A stretch of 64,000 nt of DNA from Oxytricha trifallax. Its lineage: Eukaryota > Ciliophora > Spirotrichea > Sporadotrichida > Oxytrichidae. The DNA lies in NCBI GenBank assembly GCA_000711775.1, contig ARYC01018447.1, positions 1 through 64,000 of the forward strand, read 5' to 3'. This document shows, piece after piece, positions 35,701 to 48,300 of this stretch; positions within the stretch are counted from its first letter, which is position 1, and every line of letters begins with the position of its first letter. The translations under genes and the position numbers were made by a program. Under the pieces are notes generated by a model. It was not told where the DNA came from and ran no database searches. It saw only the letters and a list, made by a program, of their open reading frames with translations.

Positions 35701-37050
35701 TTAAACAAGCTGCAGATCTTTTCGACTTATTATCTAATGCGAAGGGGTCGTTGGCTTCACTGGTTCCGTCATTACTCAGAAAGAACAGAGTTGTCTCAAA
35801 GTTGCATTTGATACGGAAAAGATCTTATTTCCAAAATTAAGTTGTCTATTATGAGATAAGAGAGTGAAGCTACAACAGGAACTAGTATCGTCAAATTAGA
35901 CTGACTTTTGTAAAAGAATATACGAAACTTACTTAAATTATTTCAAGCTGACCCCGGAATTGATAGTTGCTCAGTAATCCTACCAAATTGTAGAGAGCTA
36001 CTTTAGAAATTATGCATACATACCATTCCATTAAATGAAAAATGTCAAAGGTCCAAAACTTGAATTTTAGTTTGAATAATAGTTTTCTCAAAAGAACATA
36101 GATGGGCAATTCGGAGTATTTCTAGTGAACGGGCAATAAGGAAGGGGAACTGACTTGAAAACTTCTCATGAAATTAAGTTTAATGGAGGCTTATTCTTGA
36201 TAGTTGGAGATGTTTTTTCAAGCAGGTATCTTGATTAAATTATTGGGAGAGTGGGCAGACTAAACAAGAAAGTCACTTATTAGTAAATAATCTAAAAGCA
36301 AGGTTGCAAGGAAACAGTGGAATAAGTATTCAATTTTAATAGCAAGTCATGGAAAACTATGCGCATTTAAGACTGGGCGCCCTCTAAGCATATCTAGGGA
36401 TTCAGAAGAAGCGTTAAGAAAAAATATTTCAAGATAATTTAAGCTCCAGAATTGAAATTAAGTCAGTGTCTAAAGCCTCAATCTATGCTGATGAAATCAG
36501 TTAAAACTCATCTTAGGATAATGATAACTCCAAGCAAGATCTTTTCTCCTCCCCTAAAAGTCAACTTGAAATAGCTAGCTTAACTGATTAAAGCACATAA
36601 TAGCAGTAGTAGAGTATTAATACAAATTTACAACAATAAGCCTAACTCTTGGAAGATAGAAGCGAAGAATAAAATTAAGGAAAATTTGCTAAGCTTGATG
36701 AAAATGAGGTTATTTAGCAAGATGAGAATATTAGGGAAGCTTCATCACAATCTGAGAAACAGTCTCATGCAAAGAAAAATAAAAGATTGAAAAAGGAAGA
36801 TTCAGAGCTTAAAGAAAAAGTAAATAAAAAGAATTTAAAAACACAAAAGGTTTCTGTTGGTAATGAGGAACAAAGTGTGGAACACCAGATTAGCAAATAG
36901 TAAAGAAATAATTAGTTTAATGAATTAAACTCGTGCTTAGAGAATAATTAAGTAGTTGCAAAGAGCAGATATGATGGTCTAAACATAATGAAACAAGCTG
37001 TAATTTCATAAAAATTTGCATAAATGTAGGGCAAAAGATTGAAACAATGA
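32701..37050 (+). pseudogene. SecA-like motor ATPase gene, copy 1
   Basis: Seen: starts at ATG 32701 (MLSSENLEILQESITTYKHK) and ends at TGA 37048-37050; about 1120 codons once the inserted palindrome is taken out. A helical N-terminal half of about 550 residues (RFPELLDRAKLILPLHSYEI) precedes a motor core. That core has GNGKT at about 35402-35416 in a shifted frame, YEYDW at about 35669, GRGTDLKT at 36140-36163, GGLFLIVGD, and IIGRVGRL at about 36240. Known: GRGTD followed by a GGL and a GR.GR arginine finger is the SecA signature. The Walker B Asp of copy 2 is Tyr here. Frame breaks near 33315, 33590, 35400 and 35640 make it dead. Gene order matches copy 2. Confidence 0.75.
33686..34663. mobile_element. 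Palindromic element C (978 bp, TA-flanked) in SecA-like copy 1
   Basis: Seen: arms of about 400 bp starting AGCGAGTATAATTAAAATGG, flanked by TA at 33684-33685 and 34664-34665. A central spacer lies at about 34095-34230. Each arm has a purine-rich block around GTGTGGAGAGTG. Removing the element with one TA joins ..NII and NSIIPLIIG in frame; the homologous site in copy 2 reads NIGIIPLMIG and has no insertion, so copy 2 is a natural empty site. There is no coding capacity. Inferred: a fold-back MITE of Tc1/mariner type. Confidence 0.85.
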
Positions 37051-37187
37051 ATCTTTTTCTGATTGAAATTGAGGTAAGTCTTGGACTATTGAGGAAATTT
37101 GATTAGAGTTAATTTGCGTTATAATTTAGATAAATTAAAATTAAGAATTTAACAATAGAGAAATCACTCTCCCCATTCTATTTCAAA

Positions 37188-37993
37188 TCATTTTCTGATT
37201 CTGCTGCTCATTTAATAGTCTTCCCCATCATCTATCACTCCACTCTCATGCAACGAATGTACTAATTATTTTTAATTCAAGAGATCATCGATTTGCCCTC
37301 TCATGCCGTTGAATTCGTCCCTCATTCTTTTATTCTTCTACAAATACTTCTGTTTGCTTTCCTTTAGATCAAACTCTTCTCCTTTAACTTCCTCAACTTC
37401 GTTCATTCTGCGTTTTCTTTAGGAGCTTTGCTTTATAAGATGAGCAGATCTGCCTTTTTACACTAAAATATTATTAAGTATAATATTTCTTACCGCTATA
37501 AGAAAGAGAACTCTATAGAGCTTGGGAAAATTCAGGCTTCATGTGTACGATAAGGTTTTAGGTTTAATCAAGCCTTTCTCTTCTCTTTAATTTCGCCTCA
37601 TAAATCAATTGACCCCATCTTTATTCAATGAGAGCAGCACATCGCAAATCCACTTTTTATCAAAGTGCAACCAATCGCTTTGATCTGGCAGATAGATAAG
37701 CAATGAGGGCTTCTACTTTACATAATCAAGAAAATCTTCTGCAGTTAGGCCCTCAATTTAGGGCACAGCAGCAACAACCACATCGGTTCTCTTTAGGTAC
37801 TAAAAGATAAAAATATAAATAGTCTTAATTCTTTTTCTCCATTCAAGATAGTTTTGAAAAAGTAAACATTTGAGCATGTTAGCTTTGGGAGATAAGCGCC
37901 GCACTCTTTTGTTAAGAAATCAAAGAGCTCTTTCTTATTACCAATCTTTTCTCTTACTTGGTGAACATTCACCTCTTATAATCTTTGTTGCAT
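37188..37993 (-). CDS. Basic coiled-coil protein gene, copy 1 (minus strand, introns likely)
   Basis: Seen: exons from ATG 37993 (MQQRLQEVNVHQVREKIGNK) through YLPKLTCSNVYFFKTILNGE, TDVVVAAVPQIEGLTAEDFL, IYEAKLKRRERLDQ and a basic coiled-coil end (KRRMNEVEEVKGEEFDLKES) to TGA 37188-37190. Introns of about 30-45 nt with GT..AG ends fit near 37795-37830 and 37465-37500. A frame change near 37605 is present in both copies. The gene lies tail-to-tail with the SecA-like gene. Known: nothing recognised; the Lys/Arg-rich coiled coil suggests a nucleic-acid or scaffold protein. Conservation of exons between copies argues for past function. Confidence 0.55.
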
Positions 37994-38202
37994 TTTACAG
38001 GAATTTCTAAAAAAATTATTAATTATTTTCTAATAAAACTATAAATAATTGAAAGAAAAATTTCTTGTCTTATTTCAATTAAATTTAAAGGATAAAAAAT
38101 GAAGTTTTTTATTTAGTAGAATTACTATTCTTTATAGAGAAAAGCTTATAGCTTATAGCCTCTAGTTTTTTCTTGTTAGTGGTAGAATTAATTTCAACAA
38201 AA

Positions 38203-39733
38203 ATGGAGAAACTTAGATAGAGTGATATCAGGAATTTTTATTAAAATAATGGTGACTAACTAAAATCAGATTCAGACAATTCAGATTTGTCTTCTGAGGA
38301 AAACGATTTAAATCAATCTGATTTAGTGATAAAACTTAACTACGTTTCCACGGAGCTTATTTAAGCTCCAAAAATGACTGATAATCCAATAGAGATAACT
38401 GAACTATAGTTGAATGAAAATAACAGAAAAGAAAAATTTCTCGTTAAAAACTTTAATCAAATGGCATTTTCAAAAGTGATTACAGATCCATTCGAACAAC
38501 TTGAAAAATTATAAGTTAACTAAACTATTGAAGATTACTTTTCCAGAGATAAACTTATTGATTATCTTGAAAAAGCATGTATTTTACATTTCAGTCTGTA
38601 AAATGATGAAAATGCTGACATTTAATAAAGGAACTTAATTGAGGCAAAATCTAAACTAGTTTTCAAAAATTTAAAATCCTAGTGTGAAAGCTAATCTATT
38701 CTTAGAATTAAGAGGAAATTTAAACAAATCTCAATGTCATTAAGTGTCGAATGAACATTACGAGAAAAATAAAAAAAAGACTGAATTAAAATAATCGAAG
38801 GTCTAAAAATAGGAAAACAAAATCTATAGTCTGCATAAAGATTTCAAGGTTAGCAAACAGTCCTTATCTCGAAGATTTTGAGTATCATACTACAAAGTAA
38901 ATTAGATTGTTCTATAGTACAATAAATGAAGTTCTTACCAAACAATTGAAAAGCAATTTTTCAAAGGCACGAAGTTTACTGGAACAGCCTCACTCATTGC
39001 AACTATAGTTGAGAAGTATTAGAGACTTATTTCCCTTCAAAAGATAAGAAGCCTATTGAAATCTTCTTTTGCTATAGAACTTTCAATTTAGTGAATTCGC
39101 TTGATCATGAAAAAACACCTTCGCTACAGTTTTAAGAAAATATATTATTAAGATAGGCGCTCTGCTGACCTCAGATCTAAAAGCTTGAGAAGACTAGCAG
39201 CCGCTAATTATATTTAATAACTCTACGATCTAAAGATAATTATTAATGTTGATGAGAGTAGTATTTAACACAACAACCCACAGTCCAAAGGTTGGGGAAA
39301 AATAGGAGTTTAGAGTTACTCAACTAGCAAGCTCTGATTAAGCAGACTTAACATAATTGCTGCCGCTCTTAGAGATGGGCAAATACATTTTACAGTTAAT
39401 TCAGGAAAAAATAATAGTTTGACATTTTACAATTTTATCCTAAAGCTGTGCTATATGCTTGGAAATTAGAATCAAAATTGGCGAGAAAATTACATTATAT
39501 AGATAGATAACGCAACCTATCATAAAAGTTCTTTTTTAAGACAAAAATTTGAGCTCCTTCAAGCACCAATATCTTTTCTTGGTCCATATTAATTTAACTT
39601 GGCACCAGTTGAAAAAGTATTTGTTCATATAAAAAGTAAATACCTTGACTTAAAGAATATCAAATTAGGGAATAAGTAAGTAAATCTAAATATTTCTTTT
39701 TTTAACTTATCTCTTAGAAGCCAACGATAATGA
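38203..39733 (+). pseudogene. DD34E transposase (Tc1/IS630 superfamily), copy 1
   Basis: Seen: ATG 38203 gives MEKLRQSDIRNFYQNN, then an acidic Ser-rich linker. A frame change at TGA about 38754 leads into a basic DNA-binding-like region. The catalytic core follows in one frame: VDESS with Asp at 39251, QIDNATYHKSS with Asp at 39506, and LAPVEKVF with Glu at 39611, exactly 34 residues between the last two. One in-frame TGA lies near 39333. Known: DD34E with NATYH..P.N..P.E is the Tc1/IS630 RNase H fold, inserting at TA. QSDIRNFY fits a PCNA-interacting box. Inferred: the mobilising enzyme of the surrounding element. The full triad makes this the better-preserved of the two cluster copies. Confidence 0.8.
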
Positions 39734-39735
39734 TT

Positions 39736-40000
39736 TTCCTCCCACACCAGGTCCGATTAATGAGGCTACCACAGCGAAAGGACAGAGACTGCTATCTCAG
39801 CAGCGGTGGAACCTGGTAAGCGTTTTCTCCAGACTCCCCTTTAATTTTTTACAGGAAGCAGATCTCTGCGAGCTCTGCAGGGGATACTCCTAGTTCGCTA
39901 GGCTCTTATCTCTTATGCATCTTGATTACAGGGAGATGTGGAATGGGGGGCGAGGTGGTTTTTTGGAGTTTTTCTAGTTAACGACTTGCCACGTCAACTA
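39736..40000 (+). CDS. GC-rich coding segment with a 39-nt intron, possible transposase 3' exon
   Basis: Seen: a frame reading DNDFPPTPGPINEATTAKGQ ends at a GTAAGC donor (39818). A TTTTTTACAG acceptor follows 39 nt later, and exon 2 continues ADLCELCRGYSQFARLLSLM. GC is about 50%, unlike the flanks. The segment directly follows the DD34E core on the same strand and could be its C-terminal tail, but an alternative frame is also open across the intron. No domain recognised. Copy 2 lacks it. Confidence 0.4.
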
Positions 40001-41474
40001 ACTTCAGATACGTCTAAGTCACGAATAAAATTGATGGTTTGATTTTAGTATTAAACAGTGAATTGATAAATATTTAATTTTGAGTATAACTCGTTAATCA
40101 TCAGCACTTATCTCTTAGGAAACAAATGATTCTTCATTTCGCTTAGCATGTTTAAAGCCTTAACTTTAATTGGCTGTAGAAGTCATACCTTAAAAGCTTA
40201 AACTTTGCAATATTATACCTAACTGAGGTAGATTCCTTTTGAATAAGAGCTCTCACAACTTTGATATTAAGTTTCCTAATATAAGCATGATCATTTTTTC
40301 AATTTCTTATTATTTGTTCTTTAATTCTTCACTAATGATTTCTTATTACACCTCAAGTAACATAATTTCCCAAACAAGTACAAAATGAAAGTTTACTTGA
40401 ATTCCTATATTATTTGAGGTTCTTATTAGCTTCAAAAATTTAAAGAATTTTGCTTGAAAAAAAGTGATGTCTTTAGTTTATTTTTATAATCAATTCCTTT
40501 TGGTTTAGTGAAAGTGTTCTGTTGATATAATGATGTGTATCTAAAACATGACTTAGCATCAGTTGTTATGTTTTGAGATCAAAAACATGACTTAGCATCA
40601 GTTGTTATGTTTTGAGAGTCATGTTTTTGTTTTTTAATTTTATTTTGGTGTAAATTCACTTCACTATTCAATAACTAGCAAAATATTATGCTCAAGATGA
40701 AGAACAAAGCTCATGAGATATACTTTAACAATTGCTGTTTTTCCTTTTAAATTTCGAAAGTCCTGTCTTTATGGTAAAATGGCTCTTAGAAGCCATCGAA
40801 TTTTCATTGATTGCAGAAATAATTAAATCAAGTAATTAAAGTTTCCCAGGGTTAATTATTTTTACTGCATCCAAAGTGGAGCTTTAATTCTAAATTGTTG
40901 CAAATCCAGAAATGCTTAAAAACTCCAATTCTTGAACCATGGAGTATATATAAGAAGGGTAAATGTTTTAAAATAATCTTCTCTAAGAGCTTCTATTGTA
41001 TTATTTTGGAATTCCGTCACATTGCATTGCAAGATTATTTGAAATCTTGCAATTTCAACTTCACCCTCCCATTCAGTTTTCATAGTATTTAGTTATAATT
41101 TTGATAAAATTTGATAATTGGCAGAAGTATTTGAATCTGATATTAATTGGCTTAATAAGCAATATTGTTCAGGAATTTTCATCTTTAGTAGTAGTTGAAT
41201 CTCAGCACGATTGGATTCTTCTTGTGCATTTTCCTAATTAAATTTGGAATATTGGATTTGATGATATCAGTGTCCTCTAGTAAAAGTTCATTAATATTTT
41301 TAATTGTGACTTTGAATTAGCACTGAGCATTCTTAACAGAATATCTTTTTATTTAATAATAAAAATAATAATAATAATATCACATTGAGGTCTCTGGGGA
41401 CCCCAGATCAAAAATATGTTTTATATATATATAAGTGTCAAGCCCTTTTTCTTGTTTGTATATAAAGTTATTTT
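40001..41474. other. AT-rich stretch with a 39-bp tandem duplication
   Basis: No gene recognised. The only structures are the tandem repeat annotated at 40543-40620 and a short (AAT)n run near 41358-41380. The plus-strand frames at 40895-41092 and 41478-41741 are Phe/Ser/Leu-rich and look like shadows or chance. Confidence 0.5.
40543..40620. repeat. 39-bp tandem duplication, two units
   Basis: AAAACATGACTTAGCATCAG and the following 16 bases occur twice with a period of 39. The second unit is followed by GTCATGTTTTT, so the block can also fold into a hairpin with its own start. No function is apparent. Confidence 0.9.
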
Positions 41475-42938
41475 TCATTGTTTCTTGACTTTGTAGTACT
41501 CTGTGAATTCAACTCCTCTTATTTCTTGTGTTCTCCAGATGTCTCTCTTTCTGTCAAAATCAATTTACTTGATTTTGCCTTTTCTGAAGTCTCTGTTTTC
41601 CAGGATTTTCTTTCTATTGTTTCTATGGAATTCCCTGTAGAACAGTGTTTCTCTCTATCTTCCCATTTCTTAGTTGAAGGTTATATCTCTCTTAATCACT
41701 TTGAATTTGACTCTCTTCCAAGTAGAGTAGAGGGAGAGTAAATTATCTTCATCTTTCTTATCTAGAACTTTTATGTTTGTTCTTTCGTTGTGATGGTTTA
41801 GAATTTGGATAAGATTATCTATGCTTCTTAGTGTTTTATCCCATATTTATAGTGTATCATATTTATTGTATAGTATTCTATGATAGAACTTATATGGTTA
41901 CTATACAAGAATGGTCGGGATATCTATCAGTATTTTAAAACTGGCCAGATTCTGATCTTGTATTTTGATGAATGACGTATTAGAAGTCGTACTATTTAGT
42001 AGTGAGGTGGTAGAAGATCCTCTACTATCTAGTATAGATAATGATGGAGAAGATGGATTACTTAACTTTAAGATCCCTTGTTCAATTGCACAGTCCTTTG
42101 TTTCCACAATACCGAATTCAATGTAGTTTTATTATAAGTTAAAGTCTTTATTAGACTGTTCTGATGTTTTGAGTTCTTCTGCCTTCTGATAGTTAATCGA
42201 GGTCTTGACTAATATTTAATGACGTTTCTGGCTTGGGGTTTAGTTCTTATTTAATATGGGAGTTCAATGCCTCTTGTTTTTTCGAGTTGAAGAATCTTTT
42301 TGTATATAGTGTTTTTTTGTAGGGCACTTTGGGTTGTTTCTTTTCAAAGAAATCCTAGTGTCTACTTTAACAGTGCTTGGTTCTTTCTTTCTCAAATTCT
42401 TGTTTTTACCTATTTATTTTTTAGGTAAGTTATTTTTAGAGGTGTGATGAAATTTTCATTTTTCTGTTTCCATAGTACTCTTCGACGAAATCTATATCTT
42501 CTTCGGTGTCTACTTCACCAAAGTAGTCGTAGTCGATTTCATCTTGCCACAAGCCTGATTCTGAGTCTGTTTCATACTCTTCGTAGAGTTCTGTTTTTCT
42601 CATGTAGCGATGAGATTTTATTTGTGGCTAGAGTAGATTCTCTGTTTTTCTTTTTTCTTATTAGGTGGGAGTTCTATACTTTGCCAGTGTGAGGCCATTT
42701 CTGGACTTAGGATCCAGTCTCGGATGAGCGCTCTAGCTTGTAATTTTTCGCTTTCGCTCTGTTCTTTTAGTAGAGTTCTTTCCCTTTTTGGTGCAGGTCT
42801 GATTTCAGCTGCCCCCAGTTGTTGGTAAATTTCATGGAGATATTTGCTATATGTTATCTCAAACTCTGACCCCGGGTTTTAAAAATAACCCTGGTCTTTG
42901 AGGAATTTTTAGTATTGCTCGTGAGACTTTTCCGTCAT
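41475..42938 (-). pseudogene. Unknown minus-strand gene with two frameshifts
   Basis: Seen: from ATG 42938 (MTEKSHEQYQKFLKDQGYFQ) the frame continues through EIYQQLGAAEIRPAPKRERT and LIRDWILSPEMASHWQSIEL to a TGA near 42600. A second frame (MRKTELYEEYETDSESGLWQ, then a run rich in Asp/Glu/Tyr) follows to about 42125. A third (KDCAIEQGILKLSNPSSPSL, later RRDIW-type basic segments) ends at TGA 41475-41477. In all about 485 codons, hydrophilic, with an acidic centre and a basic C-terminal third. GC is well above the flanks. I recognise no family; size and charge layout would allow a gag-like or structural protein, but no reverse transcriptase or repeats flank it. Absent from copy 2. Confidence 0.5.
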
Positions 42939-43526
42939 CTCACAAGTTAATTCCTTATTTAATAATTCTTTTTAATTTAATAATTTATAAGCTTTAATTA
43001 TATTTAGGGAACATCTTAATTACAAAATTAACATATAACACACTAACATGTGGATGCCCTTTATAAAATAATATTTAAATAATTATTGAAATTTAATTTA
43101 TTTTAATAGTACTTTCTAATATTAGTTTTATTGAACGCTGTTCTATGGTAACTAAATTTATTGTTTATTCAGTGTTAATAAAAAATAGAAGTGTCAAGCA
43201 TTTTAAAGTTAATCATTATTTTGTATCATTGCTTGAATAACTTAGTTATTTACAATAAATATTCAGACTTTAAATATTTTCTTTTGCTGATTGAAGCCGA
43301 AAAACATTGACTAATAATAAATTTAAAAAACTTTAAAACTTAAGTTAATTTGTTAATTAAAATTATTATAAAATAATGGAATGATAATTCTTATAAAGTG
43401 AGTTGAGTATATTAAATATTCTGACTATTGATTTTATAATGCAAATAAAAGGTAAATGAGGTTATAATTTTTAATTATAAAATTTATTGATTTTTTCAGA
43501 ATTTTCCTAAACAAATAGCAAATAAA

Positions 43527-44645
43527 ATGAGCTATAACTATAATTTTTACTACAACTTTTATTAAATTGATCCTAGAATTTCTCAACCTTTGTAGCAAAA
43601 TTAGGCTTCTTAATATTCTTAAGACTATTACTAAAATTCTATGGTTTACAACCAACAGCAGATGCCTACATTTATACCATTGCAGTAAAATAATTCTCAT
43701 TATCTTCAGTACACAAATTATATGAATTAATAGAACTTTTATTCAAATATCACTCAGTAAAATAATCTTAACAACTTTCAGACTCAACCTCAATTTTAAA
43801 TGCAACATGATAACTCATAAAAAATTATAACTTGAATTTAAACATGTTATGTCCTAATTAATAGACATAGAATGTTATATAAACTTAAGGAAATCTGGGA
43901 AGTAATAAGTATTTGAGGAGTCTGTTATTAGGAAAAACTCTAAATCTAAGTCATTACTATAAGAGATTAGAATAAAACTTAAATTTAAGTATGGATCAAA
44001 TTTAAAATTTAGAGACTAAATTCTAGCATTTCAGAGATTTTAGGAACTGGTACTCGCATTAGCTTTCCGTTAAATAATCAATTAATTTAAATTAATAATT
44101 GCAAAAAGAACTAAATCAGTGAGCATATTCAAAATGATGCTCTTGATAAAATAGTGCAAAAAAGAATAGTTCAAAAAGTTTAATTAAAGAATAATAAATT
44201 GCCTAAGAAGAATTTTAATAAAAGCGTAGCAAACCAAAATTACAGTGCCAAAATGAAACATCTTGCAAAAATAAGAATTGCATTAATGAGAAAAAGCAAA
44301 TGAAAAAGAAACTTAATGAGTCAACTTAATACTATGAACTATAGATTGCTACCTTGGGAAACTAAATTTAATAGCATGAAGACTTTATTTAAGTATTAAA
44401 TGATAGGTTTGGATCATAATTCTAACAGATTTATTCAGATATTATATAAGATCATTCACAGTAAGAAATTGAAGAAATTTAAAACTTAGATTTTGAAACA
44501 ACAATCGAAGAGTTTTCAGATTAAACTAATTGTAAAATTTTTCAAAAGTTCAGCGAAACTAATAAAGTTAAAATTGAGGAAACTACACAGACTAATTGGA
44601 ATAGTAGCCAATCTATAAGCTTTAATTTTATGAGTGGGGAATGAA
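43527..44645 (+). pseudogene. Q/N-rich then coiled-coil segment upstream of MT-A70, copy 1
   Basis: Seen: ATG 43527 opens a Gln/Asn/Tyr-rich stretch (MSYNYNFYYNFYQIDPRISQ, later QQMPTFIPLQQNNSHYLQY) to TGA 43833. A second frame continues LETKFQHFRDFRNWYSHQL, crosses TGA codons near 44120-44145, and then reads CQNETSCKNKNC and a helical part (ELQIATLGNQIQQHEDFIQV) ending at TGA 44643-44645. The upstream TTTTTTCAG near 43490 could be an intron acceptor. The poly-Gln composition exists only if TAA/TAG are Gln. Inferred: an N-terminal extension of the methyltransferase gene that follows, since the reading passes into it through one frame change. Prion-like composition; partner unknown. Confidence 0.5.
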
Positions 44646-45300
44646 GCAAACGAAAAATGATTCAGTGCAGTATTAAGGATCTATTCAGGATCCAGAAGTT
44701 TGGGAATTGGTAAAAAAGGACTATAAAAAAGATAAATGCGGAAATAGATTCGATGTTATACTTAGCGATGGCCCTTGGGATTAGACTGCATGCAATCTAA
44801 ATTTTCCTACTTTGAAGACCGATAATTTCTTGACTAAATACCTTTAGAAGATCTTCAAAAAGATGGCTACTATTTCACGTGGGTAACTAATAAGAAGCTA
44901 GAGTCTGCTTTAAGGCATTTAGAGGTCCACAACTACGAACGTATTGAAATAATTACCTGGATAAATATTGGCAAAAGTAAAATCATCTGAGAAGGAATTG
45001 GCTATTTTTTAAGACACTGTTACGAATTTTGCATTATGGCAAGAAACAAAGGGCATTTTAGCTGCTTAAGATAAAAGACTAAGACTCACACAGCTCCTAA
45101 TGTAATTTTTGCAGAACTTCGAGAATAATCGAGAAAACCAGACTAATTATATGAAATAATTGAATAGCTTGTTCCAAATGGAAGGTATTAGAAATCTTTC
45201 AAGACCCCATAACTAAAGACCTAACTGGACTGGCATAGGAAACGAGAGTATATTATGGAAGAAAGCAAGAACTAAATTATGAAAATAGTAAAGGGTTAAA
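44643..45300 (+). pseudogene. MT-A70-type adenine methyltransferase gene, copy 1
   Basis: Seen: YEWGM..QYQGSIQDP near 44630-44690, RFDVILSDGPWDQTACNLN with DGPW at 44767-44778, then after a frame change GYYFTWVTNKKLESAL, GIGYFLRHCYEFCIMARN and KPDQLYEIIEQLVPNGRYQK. One TGA stands just before GIGYF and a further frame change is near the end. Known: the order DPPW, F.W.TN, H..E.., KP.ELYE.IE.L..., W is that of MT-A70 enzymes, which methylate adenine N6 in RNA or DNA; ciliate MTA1 belongs here. The first Pro of DPPW is Gly, so activity is doubtful even without the breaks. Confidence 0.75.
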
Positions 45301-48300
45301 AGACTTTAATAACAGATTTAATAATCACACGTAATCACTTTAAACTGATCCTATCAATTATAATTTTTAAGACTTTTAATTAAATTTTCATTGCTTTAAA
45401 TATTCTACTGAATTAAGACTAGGGGTTTTATCATACATGAAATAATTAATATTCTTATAAAATATTTAAACATCTAGATTGCGCTCCAAAAGCAATAAAT
45501 ATGAAATCTGAATAGCCGTATTATTTATATTTTCCGTTAAAGCAATATTTAATGCGACTAACTTGATCAATTCAAAATTTAAATATGCTCTTGTAGATTT
45601 TGAAAGTTATATTCATTTTTAATTTACTATATAATGTCTTTTTTAATTGCATATAAATTTGTTAACATAATTCGAATTTCTAAATTTAACTAATTTATTT
45701 GTTATAATTTTATCGAAAATAAAGCAACTTTATAAACTCCCAAAAATAATCATCGTAAGTATCATCAGCATTGATAAATTTGCATTCTCAATATCTATAT
45801 GTTCTCTCCTTATTTGAATCTTCTATGTCTGCAATATCCATCACATTTATAATTCAATACAAATATAGTGAGAGACTTGCATGATTTGGTCAAAAGATAT
45901 TTCCATTTTTTGTCTAAAATTAATATCTCAATTTTTCAACTTTGAAATTTCATTGCATCAATTAAATATCAAAAGTGCCTGCCTTTTTAAATATTTACTA
46001 TGCTTGAACCATTTGCAGTTTTTTTAATAATTTAATATTAATTTACTATCCTATGATTTTTACTAGATAATCTTAAAATTGTAGTAATTACTCAATTATT
46101 CATAGATTTGTCCTTACTAGTCACCTTATCGCAACAAACACAAATCAAGTACTCTTAAATTGAAATCTAAATTAAATAACATCTAAAAGCTGGTGAGTCA
46201 CTCTGCCATATCTTACTTTGTGTATAACTGCTTATTGCCTATAAATTCATTTCAATTTACTGGTTATTTCTTTACTATCTGATCTCTACTTTCAAGAATA
46301 AATTTAATTTAGAGATATTGTTAGTACAAGCGAAATACATAATATGACTATGGCTAACTGTACTCAAATTTTAATGCAGTAATGAAGCCAAATCTCTTTA
46401 ATTTATGAGCTTTAATAACATATTGATGATCTGCAGTATTAATGGGTATTTTAATATCTTAAATATATCAAGCTATATATTATGATGATAATGATAATGA
46501 TAATTGTTATTTAAATAATAAAAATTCTTGTTTAGGTTTGGAATAAATATAAGTAATGTTAAATATATAATTTTTCAATCCCTTGAATTAGTAATCCCTG
46601 CTTAAAAATGCTAAAAGTATAAAAAGAAACATACAATAATAGCCATATATATTTTAATTTCAAACTCTTCTGTCATTCCACATATATCTTAATATATATC
46701 ATGAATTTGCTTGACTAAAAGTTTGATTTTAATTACTAATAAAATCTGTTGGAATTTGTAATTAAGAGTCTTGCTGCTAGATAAGTAAGTGTTACGAATA
46801 ATTGCAGGGTAAATAGCAGTTATATGCTTATCTTACTTTATATTAATTACTGTAAATACAAGCTAATAGTAAAATATACTATATAAATCTGCTATAATGA
46901 GCATCACTATTACTTGTTTTTTATCATTTCTTAAGATTTTTGCGGCAACTCATCATGATAGAGATGCTAACATTTAGCATTTAGTTGTTCTCTATATCAC
47001 ATAGCACTTCCCTTACATCTAATTTGATTTCTTGTTGTCTAAATTTTGATATTCTAGTCGGCAATTTGATGACTACTAAGATTATTTCAACTTTATAGTT
47101 GCTAACATTTGATTCTTTAAAGCTTTTAGTTTATAAATAAATGCTGGAAATGTCAACTTAAACCTTGTGGACATATCTCTCACATCAATTAAGGCTTAAT
47201 TGCCTATCGAATGAATGCTATATATTTTTATGCAACTTGAGAATCATATTTTAATCTTAGCTTTGAATGTTTTTTTTATTGAAAACGAAAATATAATTTA
47301 TATAATTTTAATTCTAGTAAATTTATTAAATTAAATTAGTAGATTTAATCTACTTCAAACCAATACGAATCACTCAAATTAAATAGTAAACCAGTAGTGA
47401 ATTAATAAATAAAGTAAAATTAGGAATTATAGAAAAATCTCAAAAACATTCGAGAAGTTTGATCACTAATAAACAAATTAGTTATTTTAAAAAAGAAAGA
47501 GCAAAAGTATAATCAAAAGAACAATCCACAGATGGACAAAAAGAGTAATTAAAGAAGATAGTTCGGAAAGAGATATGATACCAGCAGAAACAATCAATTT
47601 GCTGCTGAAAGCTACTTAGAATCTCATCGTTTTCTTTCTTGACAATGAGTCCCACATGTGTAATAAATATATAATCAATTAAATTCTATAAATTAACATA
47701 TTCAAATATTAAAGATGACATAATTCAATGCAGTATTTAAGAAATACAGTATTGAAGGAGGACAAACTATGTCTTAATTTGTGAGATTAGGTAAGCTATG
47801 ACTCTCCCTGGTGACATTCTATATCCTAACCTTTATATATCTTCTGAGACAGGGTAAATATTGAATAAGATATAGCTTTTTGGATACTTTAAATATTTTC
47901 TTTATATACTTTCAAATATCCTTCTCAGTAAGATCTCTGAAAACCTCCGAGCAGCTGAAATATTTATATATTAGATTACAATATTTAATAGGCAGCAATT
48001 TTATTGTCTTTTCCTATGTATGAGTAAAATTTATCCTTATTTAAGCATAATAATTATTGAAACTGATACTTCAAATATATATAATATTAAATTTTCTCTA
48101 TTGCCCTCTCTATAATTAGATTTACAAAGTTTACATTAATTAAATTATCCATTATATTTTGAAAGATTAGCAGTAACATTAGATAATTATTAACCTCACT
48201 ACAGTTTATCAATATAAATTCAATCTAAAGTAGATTTGTAATTTTTTATATAGACTTATAAGAGAGTTTTTTTGTAAATATACTTATCAATAATTGAATA

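Noticed and set aside
41478..41741. 87-codon plus-strand open frame
   Set aside because: Antisense to the 3' end of the 41475-42938 minus-strand gene, whose composition is more protein-like.
43434..43700. 88-codon minus-strand frame rich in Ile/Leu/Arg
   Set aside because: Antisense to the Q/N-rich plus-strand frame; its composition follows from that.
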